Assembly: GCF_005671395.1 (NCBI RefSeq)
Contig: NZ_CP040428.1
Span: 2,480,001 to 2,544,000, forward strand
Source of the DNA: Jejubacter calystegiae
GTDB lineage: Bacteria; Pseudomonadota; Gammaproteobacteria; Enterobacterales; Enterobacteriaceae
Direction of reading: 5' to 3'
DNA length: 64,000 nt
Made by a program: the position numbers and the translations under genes. The first letter of the stretch is position 1, and each line of letters starts with the position of its first letter. Positions 18,222 through 28,300 of this stretch are shown one piece after another. The notes beneath the pieces are model-generated. The model saw only the letters and a list, made by a program, of their open reading frames with translations, ran no database searches and was not told where the DNA came from.

Positions 18222-18276
18222 ACACCCCTGATAATCCTCCTGAGCAGGAGCATGGCGTTATCAGGGGTGTTTTTTT
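18222..18276. terminator. Strong bidirectional rho-independent terminator
   Basis: ACACCCCTGATAA (18222-18234) pairs perfectly with TTATCAGGGGTGT (18258-18270), with an inner CTCCTGAGCAGGAG hairpin in the loop, an A run before and a T6 run after. It would end the small reverse-strand gene at 18312-18455 and insulate forward transcription too. Confidence 0.85.
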
Positions 18277-18311
18277 ATGGGCAGGAGCGTAATAACCAGC
18301 GATCGCCCTGC

Positions 18312-18455
18312 TCACTCTCTCAAATGGGTTTGCATCAGGAACTCCAGCAGCTCCGTCTTACGGGTGGGCGTCATGCAGCGGAACAGACGCGTGCTATAGC
18401 GAGCCGTGGCGGTGAAATAACGCTGGTAGAAGTGGCGTACGGTGCGGCCGTTCAT
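18312..18455 (-). CDS. Small basic protein, 47 residues, unrecognised
   Basis: Reverse-strand ATG at 18455 with AGGGAGA about 8 bases upstream opens a 47-residue frame (MNGRTVRHFYQRYFTATARY to LLEFLMQTHLRE). It is strongly basic and aromatic at the N-terminus, with an amphipathic Leu-rich C-terminal helix, and no membrane segment or signal peptide. The strong terminator at 18222-18276 lies just downstream, which supports real expression. The function is unknown. Confidence 0.55.
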   Translation of the reverse strand: MNGRTVRHFYQRYFTATARYSTRLFRCMTPTRKTELLEFLMQTHLRE

Positions 18456-18846
18456 ACTGAGTCTCCCTGGTCGTTTTCTGTAGCCTCAGTATGGCGATAA
18501 AAGGGGAGTTTATATATTGATGACTTTAACCGATTGACTTCCTCTTTTATAAAATGCGAATAATCATATCTTATTGAAAATAATTAATTTTATATCGTCC
18601 CTATGCCAGCGCTTCTCCATGATAAGCGGGTGTGATAACTATCTTACTGATTTTATTATGCTATCTGGAAACATTTCTGTTCCTCAATTATTTACTCATC
18701 ATTTCCTCTTTAACAGTGGCGCAAAACCGTGAACCTGCTCTAAAACGGCGGTGGAAGACTTTGCTATTTTTAGGGTTAATTTATTGTGAATGAAATGTGT
18801 CATGCTTTCATTTGAAGGTTTTATGGGCGTTACCCCGGAGGTGTTT

Positions 18847-20106
18847 ATGGATTATTCATTCGCGTCATCGGTATTACCTGTTGATTATAAAAAGAATATT
18901 GTCGAGATGAAGCGGGCGCTGCGCACCCAAATAGGAGATGTGGAGGCCCTGTTTGAACAGGTATGCGCTGTCGTTGAAAGGGAGATTGCCGATGCCCGGG
19001 CTCAGGAAGCGGAAACCGGCAGCGCCTGGCCTGAGATCGAGCAACAGCAGCTTATGGAAGGCGGTATCACTGAACAGCAGAAAGCGTTAATCCAGCGGCG
19101 CGGCTGTGTGGTGGTTCGCCAGACATTTCCCCGGGAGCAGGCGCGGGCGTTAGACAAGGCCATGATGGACTATCTGGACGATAACCATTTCGATCGGCAG
19201 TACCGGGGGCCGGGGGATGATTTTTTTGGCTCACTGGCGGCATCCAGACCGGAGATCTTCCCCATTTACTGGTCCCCCTCGCAGATGCTGGCGCGTCAGA
19301 GCCCGGCCATTGCCCGGGTACAGTCTTCCCTTAACCGTCTCTGGACTTTCGAATCACCGCAGGGGCGCTGGTTTGACCCGGATAATAATATTATTTATCC
19401 GGATCGGATTCGCAGGCGACCGCCGGGTACCTGTTCGCAGGGGCTGGGAGCGCATACCGATTCCGGAGCGCTGGAGCGCTGGCTGTCGCCCGCATATCAG
19501 AAGGTGTTTGCCCGTATCTTTGACGGTCGGCTGGCGGAGTACGATCCCTGGAATGCCGCATGGCGACCGCAGGCGGATGAATATCAGATGGAGAATACCA
19601 CCACCTGTTCGGCGTTTCGTACCTTCCAGGGCTGGACGGCGCTGTCGGATATGGAAACAGGGCAGGGGTTGCTGCACGTGGTTCCCACACCGCTGGCGAT
19701 GGCGTATATCCTGCTGCGTCCGCTATTGAGCGATGTACCGGAAGATGAACTGTGCGGCGTGGCGCCGGGCAAAGTGCTGCCGGTGTCGGCACAGTGGCAT
19801 CCGCACCTGATTAACGGGCTGTGTTCGATCCCTTCCCTGCAGGCCGGGGATTCGGTGTGGTGGCACTGCGATCTGATACACGCGGTAGCGCCAGTGGAAA
19901 ATCAGCGGGGGTGGGGTAATGTGATGTATATTCCCGTGGCGCCCATGTGCGAGAAAAACGGGCAATATGCGCAACGGGTACGGGAAGCTTTTGAACGCGG
20001 CGCTTCACCTGCGGATTTTCCATCTGAGGATTATGAAATAACGTGGGAAGGGCGCTTTACCGCCGGGAAAATTAATGAAATCGGGAGTCGGGGATTAGGC
20101 ATGTAA
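18847..20106 (+). CDS. ybiU: YbiU-like DUF1479 protein (putative Fe(II)/2-oxoglutarate oxygenase fold)
   Basis: Start chosen at ATG 18847 (GGAGG 6 bases upstream), giving 419 residues, close to E. coli YbiU (about 421); the frame is open further up to 18790. The text matches YbiU throughout, e.g. RRGCVVVRQTFPREQA, RRRPPGTCSQGLGAHTDSGA and GDSVWWHCDLIHAVAPVEN. The HTD motif and the later WHCDxxH ... R region fit the metal-binding facial triad of the 2-oxoglutarate oxygenase superfamily. The substrate is unknown. It stands alone, with about 390 bases of AT-rich DNA upstream in which I see no other gene. Confidence 0.85.
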   Translation: MDYSFASSVLPVDYKKNIVEMKRALRTQIGDVEALFEQVCAVVEREIADARAQEAETGSAWPEIEQQQLMEGGITEQQKALIQRRGCVVVRQTFPREQARALDKAMMDYLDDNHFDRQYRGPGDDFFGSLAASRPEIFPIYWSPSQMLARQSPAIARVQSSLNRLWTFESPQGRWFDPDNNIIYPDRIRRRPPGTCSQGLGAHTDSGALERWLSPAYQKVFARIFDGRLAEYDPWNAAWRPQADEYQMENTTTCSAFRTFQGWTALSDMETGQGLLHVVPTPLAMAYILLRPLLSDVPEDELCGVAPGKVLPVSAQWHPHLINGLCSIPSLQAGDSVWWHCDLIHAVAPVENQRGWGNVMYIPVAPMCEKNGQYAQRVREAFERGASPADFPSEDYEITWEGRFTAGKINEIGSRGLGM

Positions 20107-20518
20107 TGAACCCCGGTATGGCGGATGCCTGTTATTCATACAGGCGTCTGCTGTGGTGAAAAAGGACCAGGATTTTTCTGTATAATCTTTTTGTTTATAA
20201 CATGGTCTCTGATAAGTGTTTATGGAAGAGGTCAGGAGAGATGTGTGAGTTAAATCCTGTAACTTATTTATAGTTTAGGTTTTTTCTGGTTTTGGTGTTT
20301 GGTTGAGTGTGAGTTTTTTATGTAACTTAATCTAATAACTTTTTAGTGGAAACTATTTGATATGAAAAAGACGCAATGATGTTCACATCAATTTGATGTG
20401 GAGAAAAATCTTATTTTTATCGTTGTTCTTAAGTAACGAACGGCAGCATAGTGACCTGGTGTTATTTTCATTTTTTTAGACTTATGGCAGTCCATGCAAT
20501 AAATTATCGGTGTAATAC
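20107..20518. other. AT-rich intergenic region ahead of the CDI operon
   Basis: About 400 bases with no coding potential, many T runs and a TATAAT-like hexamer near 20180. No terminator for ybiU with a good stem was found. It probably holds the regulatory sequence of the cdi operon. Confidence 0.4.
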
Positions 20519-20547
20519 TTGACCGCTCCTTCCGGGAGAGTTAAAAC
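20519..20547 (+). promoter_or_regulatory. Candidate sigma-70 promoter of cdiBA
   Basis: TTGACC (20519-20524) and TAAAAC (20542-20547) are separated by exactly 17 bases and lie about 63 bases before the cdiB start. The spacer contains CTCCTTCCGGGAG, a small inverted repeat that could be an operator. Sequence match only. Confidence 0.4.
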
Positions 20548-20609
20548 GTTTCCTGTAAAAATGACACTACATCTTTTTTCATCAAATTTTTCTACAAGGA
20601 AGCAGAAAA

Positions 20610-22316
20610 ATGGGGCAGCCCTGCACACTTGTGCGAAAATATAGCGCCGCTATTTATATCCTGATGGCATTTCAGGTAGCGGCCGCGCCGGACGAGCGTA
20701 TATTTAACCAACAGCAGCAACATCAACGCACTCAGCGCGACGTTGTGGAAGAACAACTCGCGCCCCGGGCGCCGGATATTCATTTGCAGCAGACATTGCC
20801 GGATGTCGATGGCCCTTTCCCCGAAGAATCTCCCTGTTTTACGTTAAAGCGCATTAGCCTGACAGGCGGCGAGGCTTTTCCCCACTGGCTACCGCTCCAG
20901 CGCATTGCCGATGGCGGCGTAGGACGCTGCCTGGGGGTTAACGGCATCAACCAGCTAATGGGCCGTATTCAGAACCGTCTGATCGAGCACGGTTGGGTAA
21001 CTTCGCGAGTGCTGGCGCCGCAGCAGGATCTGCGTAGCGGCGAGTTGAAACTGACTCTGGTGCCCGGGCGAATTCGCCATGTCCGCTATGCCGATGGTTC
21101 CGACGCCCGCGCCCTGTTGTACAGCGCGATGCCGGCTCGGGAGGGGAAATTACTGGATCTGCGCGACATTGAGCAGGGGCTGGAAAATATGCAGCGCCTG
21201 CCGGTGGTAGAGGCCAGTATGGAGATTGTGCCGGGCGATAAACCAGGCGAAAGCGATGTCGTTATCTCCCGTCGTCAGCAACGGCTCTGGCACGTCAATG
21301 CCTGGCTTGATGATTCCGGAACCGAAAGCACCGGGCGCTATCAGGGCGGAATGATGCTGGCGCTGGATAATCCTCTGGCGCTTAGCGATCTGCTGTATGT
21401 ATCCGCGACCCATGATTTGGGCTTTAAGGGCGAAAAACAGACCAAAAGCCTGAGCGGCCACTATTCGGTGCCTTTTGGATACTGGCTGTTTGATATTAAC
21501 GCCGGTAAATCGGACTACGTTCAGACCGTGGCCGGGCAGGCCGGTGATATTCGCTATTCTGGTAAAAGCGAAAACCTGAACGCCGGGTTGAGCCGGGTGA
21601 TTCAGCGTGGGAGCGCCAGTAAAACCACCCTGCGCTATGGCGTGCTGTGGCGTGAAACCCGCAACTTTATCAATGATACCGAAGTGGAAGTGCAACGTCG
21701 GCGCACCAGCGCCTGGCAACTGGGGCTTAATCACCGTCACTACATCGGCAACGCCACATTGGATGGCGGCGTCACTTTTCAGCGCGGCGTGCGCTGGTTT
21801 GGCGCCATGCCTGCTTATGAAGAGCTGAGAGAAGGCGATGGCTACGCGACTGACCGGGCCAAAATTTTGACCTGGAGTGCGGCGCTTAACTGGCCGTTTG
21901 CCATTGGCGAACAGCGTTTTCGTTGGCAGCTCAACTGGCTACGTCAGACCTCTACCACGCCGCTTACGCCTCAGGATCAGATATCTATTGGTAACCGCTG
22001 GACGGTACGCGGATTTGACGGAGAGCGCACCCTGAGCGCCAGCCATGGCTGGTATCTGCAAAATACTCTAATCTTTCAGACGCCAGTGCCGCAGCAGGAG
22101 TTCTATCTGGGCGCCGACTACGGAGAAGTGGGCGGCAGCAGCGATGGTTATGGCCTGATTGGCCGCCATCTGGCCGGCGCTGTCGCTGGGGTGCGCGGCA
22201 ATATCGCGCCGCTAAGCGCCGGCTATGACCTGTTTGCCGGAATACCGCTGTCCAAACCTTCCGGTTTTGAAACCGATCCGGTGACGCTCGGCTTTAGCCT
22301 GAGCTGGCAATACTAG
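20610..22316 (+). CDS. cdiB: CdiB, two-partner secretion outer-membrane transporter
   Basis: 568 residues, the usual size for the ShlB/FhaC/CdiB group. A signal sequence (about residues 1-25) is followed by a Gln-rich linker helix region, a POTRA stretch (PCFTLKRISLTGGEAFP, then GRIQNRLIEHGWVTSRVLAP) and a 16-strand-type barrel ending in an aromatic residue (SLSWQY). The lid motif region includes GNRWTVRGFDGERTLS, matching the conserved VRG(F/Y) tip of Omp85-family loop L6. CdiB exports CdiA across the outer membrane. A ribosome-binding site (AAGGAAG) precedes the ATG; cdiA starts 37 bases downstream. Confidence 0.93.
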   Translation: MGQPCTLVRKYSAAIYILMAFQVAAAPDERIFNQQQQHQRTQRDVVEEQLAPRAPDIHLQQTLPDVDGPFPEESPCFTLKRISLTGGEAFPHWLPLQRIADGGVGRCLGVNGINQLMGRIQNRLIEHGWVTSRVLAPQQDLRSGELKLTLVPGRIRHVRYADGSDARALLYSAMPAREGKLLDLRDIEQGLENMQRLPVVEASMEIVPGDKPGESDVVISRRQQRLWHVNAWLDDSGTESTGRYQGGMMLALDNPLALSDLLYVSATHDLGFKGEKQTKSLSGHYSVPFGYWLFDINAGKSDYVQTVAGQAGDIRYSGKSENLNAGLSRVIQRGSASKTTLRYGVLWRETRNFINDTEVEVQRRRTSAWQLGLNHRHYIGNATLDGGVTFQRGVRWFGAMPAYEELREGDGYATDRAKILTWSAALNWPFAIGEQRFRWQLNWLRQTSTTPLTPQDQISIGNRWTVRGFDGERTLSASHGWYLQNTLIFQTPVPQQEFYLGADYGEVGGSSDGYGLIGRHLAGAVAGVRGNIAPLSAGYDLFAGIPLSKPSGFETDPVTLGFSLSWQY

Positions 22317-22352
22317 TTTCTTGCTCCTTTCAGGGAGAGACAGGGAGTCTGT

Positions 22353-25300
22353 ATGAATAAGTTATGTTATCGCATCGTCTTTAACCGGGCGCGCCGGATG
22401 CTGGTGGTGGTTTCTGAACTGGCCAGAGCTCACGGCGGTGCCTGTGGTGGCGGGTCAGGCCGTCGGGGGGGCAGTCTGTGCGCCAGAATTACGCCGCTTA
22501 GTTTCGCATTGTGGCTGGCTTCCGGGCTGGTAGGCGGCGCGCAGGCGGCAGGTATCGTTGCCGATAAAGGCGCGGCAGGGCATCAGCAACCGACCGTCGT
22601 TAACGCCGCCAACGGATTGCCGCAGGTTAATATTCAGACACCGAACGACAAAGGTCTCTCCCATAACAAGTTCAGCCAGTTTGATGTCGACAAACGCGGG
22701 GCCATTCTGAATAACAGCAGCGTCAACACAAAGACCCAGCTTGCAGGCATAGTGGCGGCTAACCCCTGGTTAGCCAAAGGCGAGGCGAAAGTCATTCTGA
22801 ATGAAGTCAACAGCCGCAACCCCAGCCAGTTAAATGGTTTTGTGGAAGTCGCCGGAAAAAAGGCCGATGTGATTATCGCGAACCCGGCGGGTATTACCTG
22901 TAGCGGGTGCGGTTTTATCAACGCGAATCGTTCCACTCTGACCACCGGCGCCAGCCGCATTGAAAACGGCCAGCTAAAGGGCTTTGACGTTGACGGCGGA
23001 CAGATTCGCGTAGAAGGCGGCGGTATGAACGATCAGAGTGACTACACGCAGCTGATCGCCCGTTCTGTGACCGTGAACGCCCGGTTGCAGGCCAATAATT
23101 TACAGGTGACTACCGGGCGGAATCAGACCGATGTTCAGGGCAATGTTACCCGGGTGAAAGCGGATGACGGCCGGGATAAACCCGCTTTTGCGCTGGATGT
23201 GGCGGCGCTTGGCGGTATGTACGCCGGAAAAATCGCGCTGGTAGGCACCGAGCGAGGCGTCGGTGTGCGTAACGCCGGTGAAATTGGGGCTGGGGTTGGC
23301 GAATTCAGCCTGAGCGCCGATGGCCAGTTAACCAATAGCGGTCGCATCAACGGTCAGGGAACAATGGCGCTTGCCGCCACCGATATCAATAACAGCGGAC
23401 AATTGCGAAGCCGGGGCGCCATGAAGCTGGACGCCAGCGGCGCGTTAACCCACAGCGGCGGCCTGCTTGCAGGCGGGGATGCGCAAATCAACGCATCACG
23501 AATAACGGCGACCCGGGAAAGCGTCACGGCGGCTGGCGTGGATGAACAGGGTAAAGCGAGTCAGGCGGGACGGCTTGCCCTGAATGCCAGCGGCCAGGTG
23601 AGCGCCAGGGGCAAACTGCTGGCCAGGGATCGCATCGACGTCGATGGCGCTCAGCTTGATTTACAGGGGGCTCAGGCTCAGGCGGGCGATATCGCCCTGA
23701 GCGCGAAACAGGGCGATATCGATACCCGAAGCGCGCAGCTGGCGGCGAGCCAGCGGCTTTCTGCCGCCAGTCGCGGAAAGCTAAATAACGACGGCGGTTC
23801 GCTTCAGGGGGAACGCCTTACGCTTTCGTCATCGGACATCAGTAACCGCCAGGGAAGCATAGCCCAGACTGGTACCACAACGCTTGCGATCGATACCGGA
23901 CGTCTGGATAACGATGGCGGCTCTCTGACATCGGCCGGGGGAATGAGCCTTCGGGCCAATTCGCTCAGCAACCTTCAGGGGCAGCTTGGCGCTTTCGCCG
24001 GGGATATGCATATTGCCGCCGGGGCGCTGAATAACCGTCAGGGCAAAGTCATTTTGCAGGGCGATGGCGCGCTGGATATTAGTGCGACGACGCTTTCCGG
24101 CGATAGCGGCACCGTGGTGAGTGATGGCGCCCTGCGGATAGCGGCGCTGACGCTGACGCTTAATAATGCCTGGACTCAGGGCAAACAGGTTGAGATAACC
24201 GGGGACTCCCTGGCGCACCGGGGCGCAACGCTGCTTCAGAGTGGCAACGGCCAGGCCCGGCTGATTCTGCGCGGCGGATTGGATAATACTGACGGTAAGC
24301 TGATCTCTCAGGGAGGATTCACGCTGTCGGGAACCACGCTGAACAACCAGCAGGGCACGGTGAACAGCGCCGCCGGGCCGCTTTCACTGACCTTCAGCGA
24401 TAAGGTGGATAACGCTGGCGGAGAGATCGTGGCGCGCCAGGCAACCATCCGCAGCGCGGCCTTTAACAATCGGCAGGGCCTGTTGCAGGCCCGGGATTCG
24501 CTTACGCTAACCACCGACTCACAAGGGGTGGATAACAGCGATACTCTTGAGAACGGCGGTATCCGCAGCGCGGGAGCCATCGTAATTCGCGGCGGCGCGG
24601 TGAATAACAACGCGGGCCTGATTGCGGCGGGAATCCTGGATGCCAGCGTCACCGCCTGGGATAACCAAAACGGTCAGACGGGAACCGATCGCTGGCTGCG
24701 GCTGACAAGCGCCTCGCTGGATAATCGACTGGGGTTATTCAGCGCCGGAAGCGAACGGCTGGAACTGACGATCGCAGACGCGTTGAATAATCAGCAGGGC
24801 GTACTGCAAAGCGCCAGCGCGCTGGCGGTGGACGGCGGCTCGCTGAACAACGCCGGTGGTACGCTTCTGGCTGCCGATGGCGCGGCGACGCTGCGGCTTA
24901 CGGGAATGCTCGATAACCAGTCGGGCCGTATCGCCGCCCGCCAGGGTATCAGTCTGCAAAGTCGCGCTCTGGATAACCGCCAGGGTACGCTCACCACGCC
25001 CGGCGGTTCGCTAACCGTCAGCGCTACGGACGTCGTCAACAATCAGGACGGCGTGATGGAGAGCAGTCTTAACCTGGCGCTTACGGCGGAAAGCCTGGAT
25101 AACAGCCGGGGACGCCTGCTGGCGGCGGGCGGCGACGCGACGCTCCAGCTCACGGGCGCGTTGAGCAACGCTTCCGGGCGGCTTACCGCCGCGAACCTCC
25201 TGACCGTTGACAGCGGTGCATTAAATAACCGGGCAGGGCTTATCAGTGGCGAGAACCTGGTCTTCAGAACGGCGGCGGTGGATAACAGCACCGGTCTGAT

Positions 25301-28300
25301 TCAGGCGAACCGGGCGCTCGATCTGGACACCGGCGGCGGCGCGTTAGTCAACGCAGAGACCAGCAGTAGCAGCACCGGGCTGCGGGCCGGAGAAACGTTG
25401 CGGCTTCGCAGCGGCGAGGTGGATAACCACAAGGGACTTATCGCTGCCGGAAGCCTGGATGCGCGCGCTGACGGCTGGAACAATCGCCAGGGGCAGATCA
25501 ACGCCCTGGATAACCTTAGTCTGGAAGGTCAGTCGCTGGATAATACCGGCGGTCAGCTTCAGGCCGCAGGCAGCATGGATGTGGAGCTTAATGGCGGTCA
25601 GTTGATTAACCAGCAGGGACTGATGCTGGCGAATAAAACCCTCAATCTGGCGAGCGGGCTGCTGAACAACCAGAGCGGCACGCTTCAGGGCAATCAGATG
25701 CTGGCGCTACGTGCGACCCAGGTCGATAACCGCAGCGGCAACCTGCTTTCCGGCGGCAGCCTGACGCTTAATGCGGCCAGTCTGGATAACCGGCTGGGGC
25801 GCCTGTTCGCACTGACCCGTGGCGAGGCGATTCTTTCCGGCAACCTCAATAATCAGCAGGGATTTATTAAGGCGAATGACGCCCTGACGCTTAACGCTGC
25901 GGCTATCGATAACCAGCAGACCCGAAGCCAGAGCAAGGGCATTGAGGCAGGCAGCCTGACCCTGAAGGCGGGGACGCTCAATAACCAGAACGGGGCGCTA
26001 CGCGCCGCCATGCGGCTGGCCGCGGATATTCGGGCCGCCCTGGATAACCGAAGCGGCCTGATCTCTTCACAGCAGGGGCTGGAGGTAAAAGGGGCGCAGC
26101 TCGCGTTGCAGAACCAGGGCGGCGATCTGGTTTCTCAGGATAGCGCCGCGGTTCAGGCGGACAGCGTAACGGGCGTTGGCCATATCGCGGCGGAGCGCGC
26201 TCTGACGTTAACCACAAACCAGAGCCTGGTTCAGGATGGCAGCCTGGCGAGCAATGGCGATATCACCCTGAACGCTAAAGGCGGGCTGACCAACCGGGGG
26301 GAAATTACGGCGCTGGGGCTGCTGGCTCTGACCGCGCCGCGTCTGGAAAACACCGTCGACGGCGAAATTAACGGTAATCAGACCCGTATTCGGGTTGATG
26401 AACTGCTGAATACCGGCCTGCTGGACGGCGGCGAGAACTGGATCACCGCAGGTCAATTGCACAACACCGGCACCGGCCGTATTTATGGCGATCGCCTGCT
26501 GATTGATGCGCGTACCCTGGTGAATGATAAAGACGCAGCCAGCGGCAAAGCGGCGGTTATCGCGGGTCGCCAGCAGGTCACCCTTGCCGTGGGCACTCTG
26601 GAAAACCGTGACCGGGCGATGATATACAGCGACGGCGATATGGCGATTGGCGGCGCGCTGTCACAGGATGGCGCGCTTTCCGGGCTGGCGGCAAAAGTCC
26701 AGAACCTGAGCGCCGATATTGAAGCCATGGGGGCGCTGAGTCTGAGCGCCACGCAGATCGAAAACCGGGATATTCATCTGCTGTTAAGCGATGAACCCGT
26801 CCTTGTCTGGGTTTCCGATGAAGTGGATGAGTTCCAGTATTGCGAAGGCGACGGCGACGGCGCCTGCTTCGGCGGTGACGGTAAGCGTTACAAGCTGGGA
26901 CCCTGGGAAGGGGACGTTCGCTACGCCATTAATGAGGACGGCAGTAAGAACCTGGGGGTTTTCCTGGGGAAAGAGACCAGCAAACGTATTCGCTTTTTCC
27001 TTAATGGACTGGTCAGTAAACACTACTACGAATACAAATATAAAACTTACGTCTATGAGACGCAGGTAGTCAGTCACGACGCGGCGGTACTGCGCAGCGG
27101 TAAGGGGATGACCCTTACGGGAGATACCCTGACCAATCAGGACAGTAAAATCGTGGCGGGCGGTACCCTTGCGGTTCAGGTGGCGAATCCGGACAACCAG
27201 GAAACCCAGGGCGTACGCCGCATCGAAGAGATCGGTGATGCCATCTCTTACTATAAGGGGGGCGGTGACTGGAAAACGCGCGAACGCTGGGATGTGTACG
27301 ACGGTAATAACCGCCAGGAGGCGTTGGGGATGGGGCTGATGACCATCCAGCAGCAGGCCGGGCAGGGAGCGGGCCAGAGCGTGGCGGGGCGTGACCAGAA
27401 CGGCGCACGGGTAGACGCCGACGCCGTAGAGAACGGCGTAGCGCCTGGCGGTCAGGCTGCCGGTAGCGGCACGGTATCGATTAATGGATCTTCCGTTAGC
27501 GGCGCCGGCGAACTTCAGGAATCGCGGCCGGGCGGCATTACCGATATTCCGATCAACCTTCCAGGTACCGACAGCGAGCTGGTGGCGCGTAGCGTGGCGC
27601 CTGATACTGAACTTCCCGACAACAGCCTGTTTGCGGTGCATCCCGGCAGCGACAGCCGCTGGCTGGTAGAGACCGACAGCCGTTTTACCGACGGCAAAAA
27701 ATGGCTCAGCAGCCAGGATATCTGGGGCGATCAACTGCATAAACGACTGGGTGATGGTTACTATGAGCAGCGCCTGGTGCGCGACCAGCTGATGCAGGCG
27801 ACCGGTTCGCGTTTCCTGCCGGGCATGAATGATGACAATGAACAGTACAAATGGCTGCTGAATAACGGCAAGGCCTTTGCTGAAAAGTATGGGCTGGCGC
27901 CCGGCGTGGCGCTGAGTCAGGAGCAGATGGCGCTACTGACCAGCGATATGGTTTGGATGGTGAATCAGACCGTCACCCTGCCGGATGGAAGCCAGGAGGT
28001 GGTGAGCGTCCCTCAGCTCTATGTGCGGGTTAAGGCGGGAGACTTAAGCGGCGGCGGCGCGCTGCTTTCCGGTAATCAGGTGCAGCTGGTCAGCCGCGGC
28101 GATGTCACTAACAGCGGTACCATCAGCGGACGTGAAATGACGCAGATCAGTGCCGATAACCTGACCAATCAGGGTTTTGTGCAGGGCAAGTCGGTCACGG
28201 TGCTTACCGATAACGACATTATCAACAGCGGCGGTACGCTGCTGGCCCGGGACAGCCTGACGTTGCAGGCGGGGCACGATATTATCAGCCGCACTGAAGG

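Noticed and set aside
18252-18500. Forward 82-codon frame around the terminator
   Set aside because: It begins inside the terminator hairpin and lies antisense to the better supported 47-residue gene.
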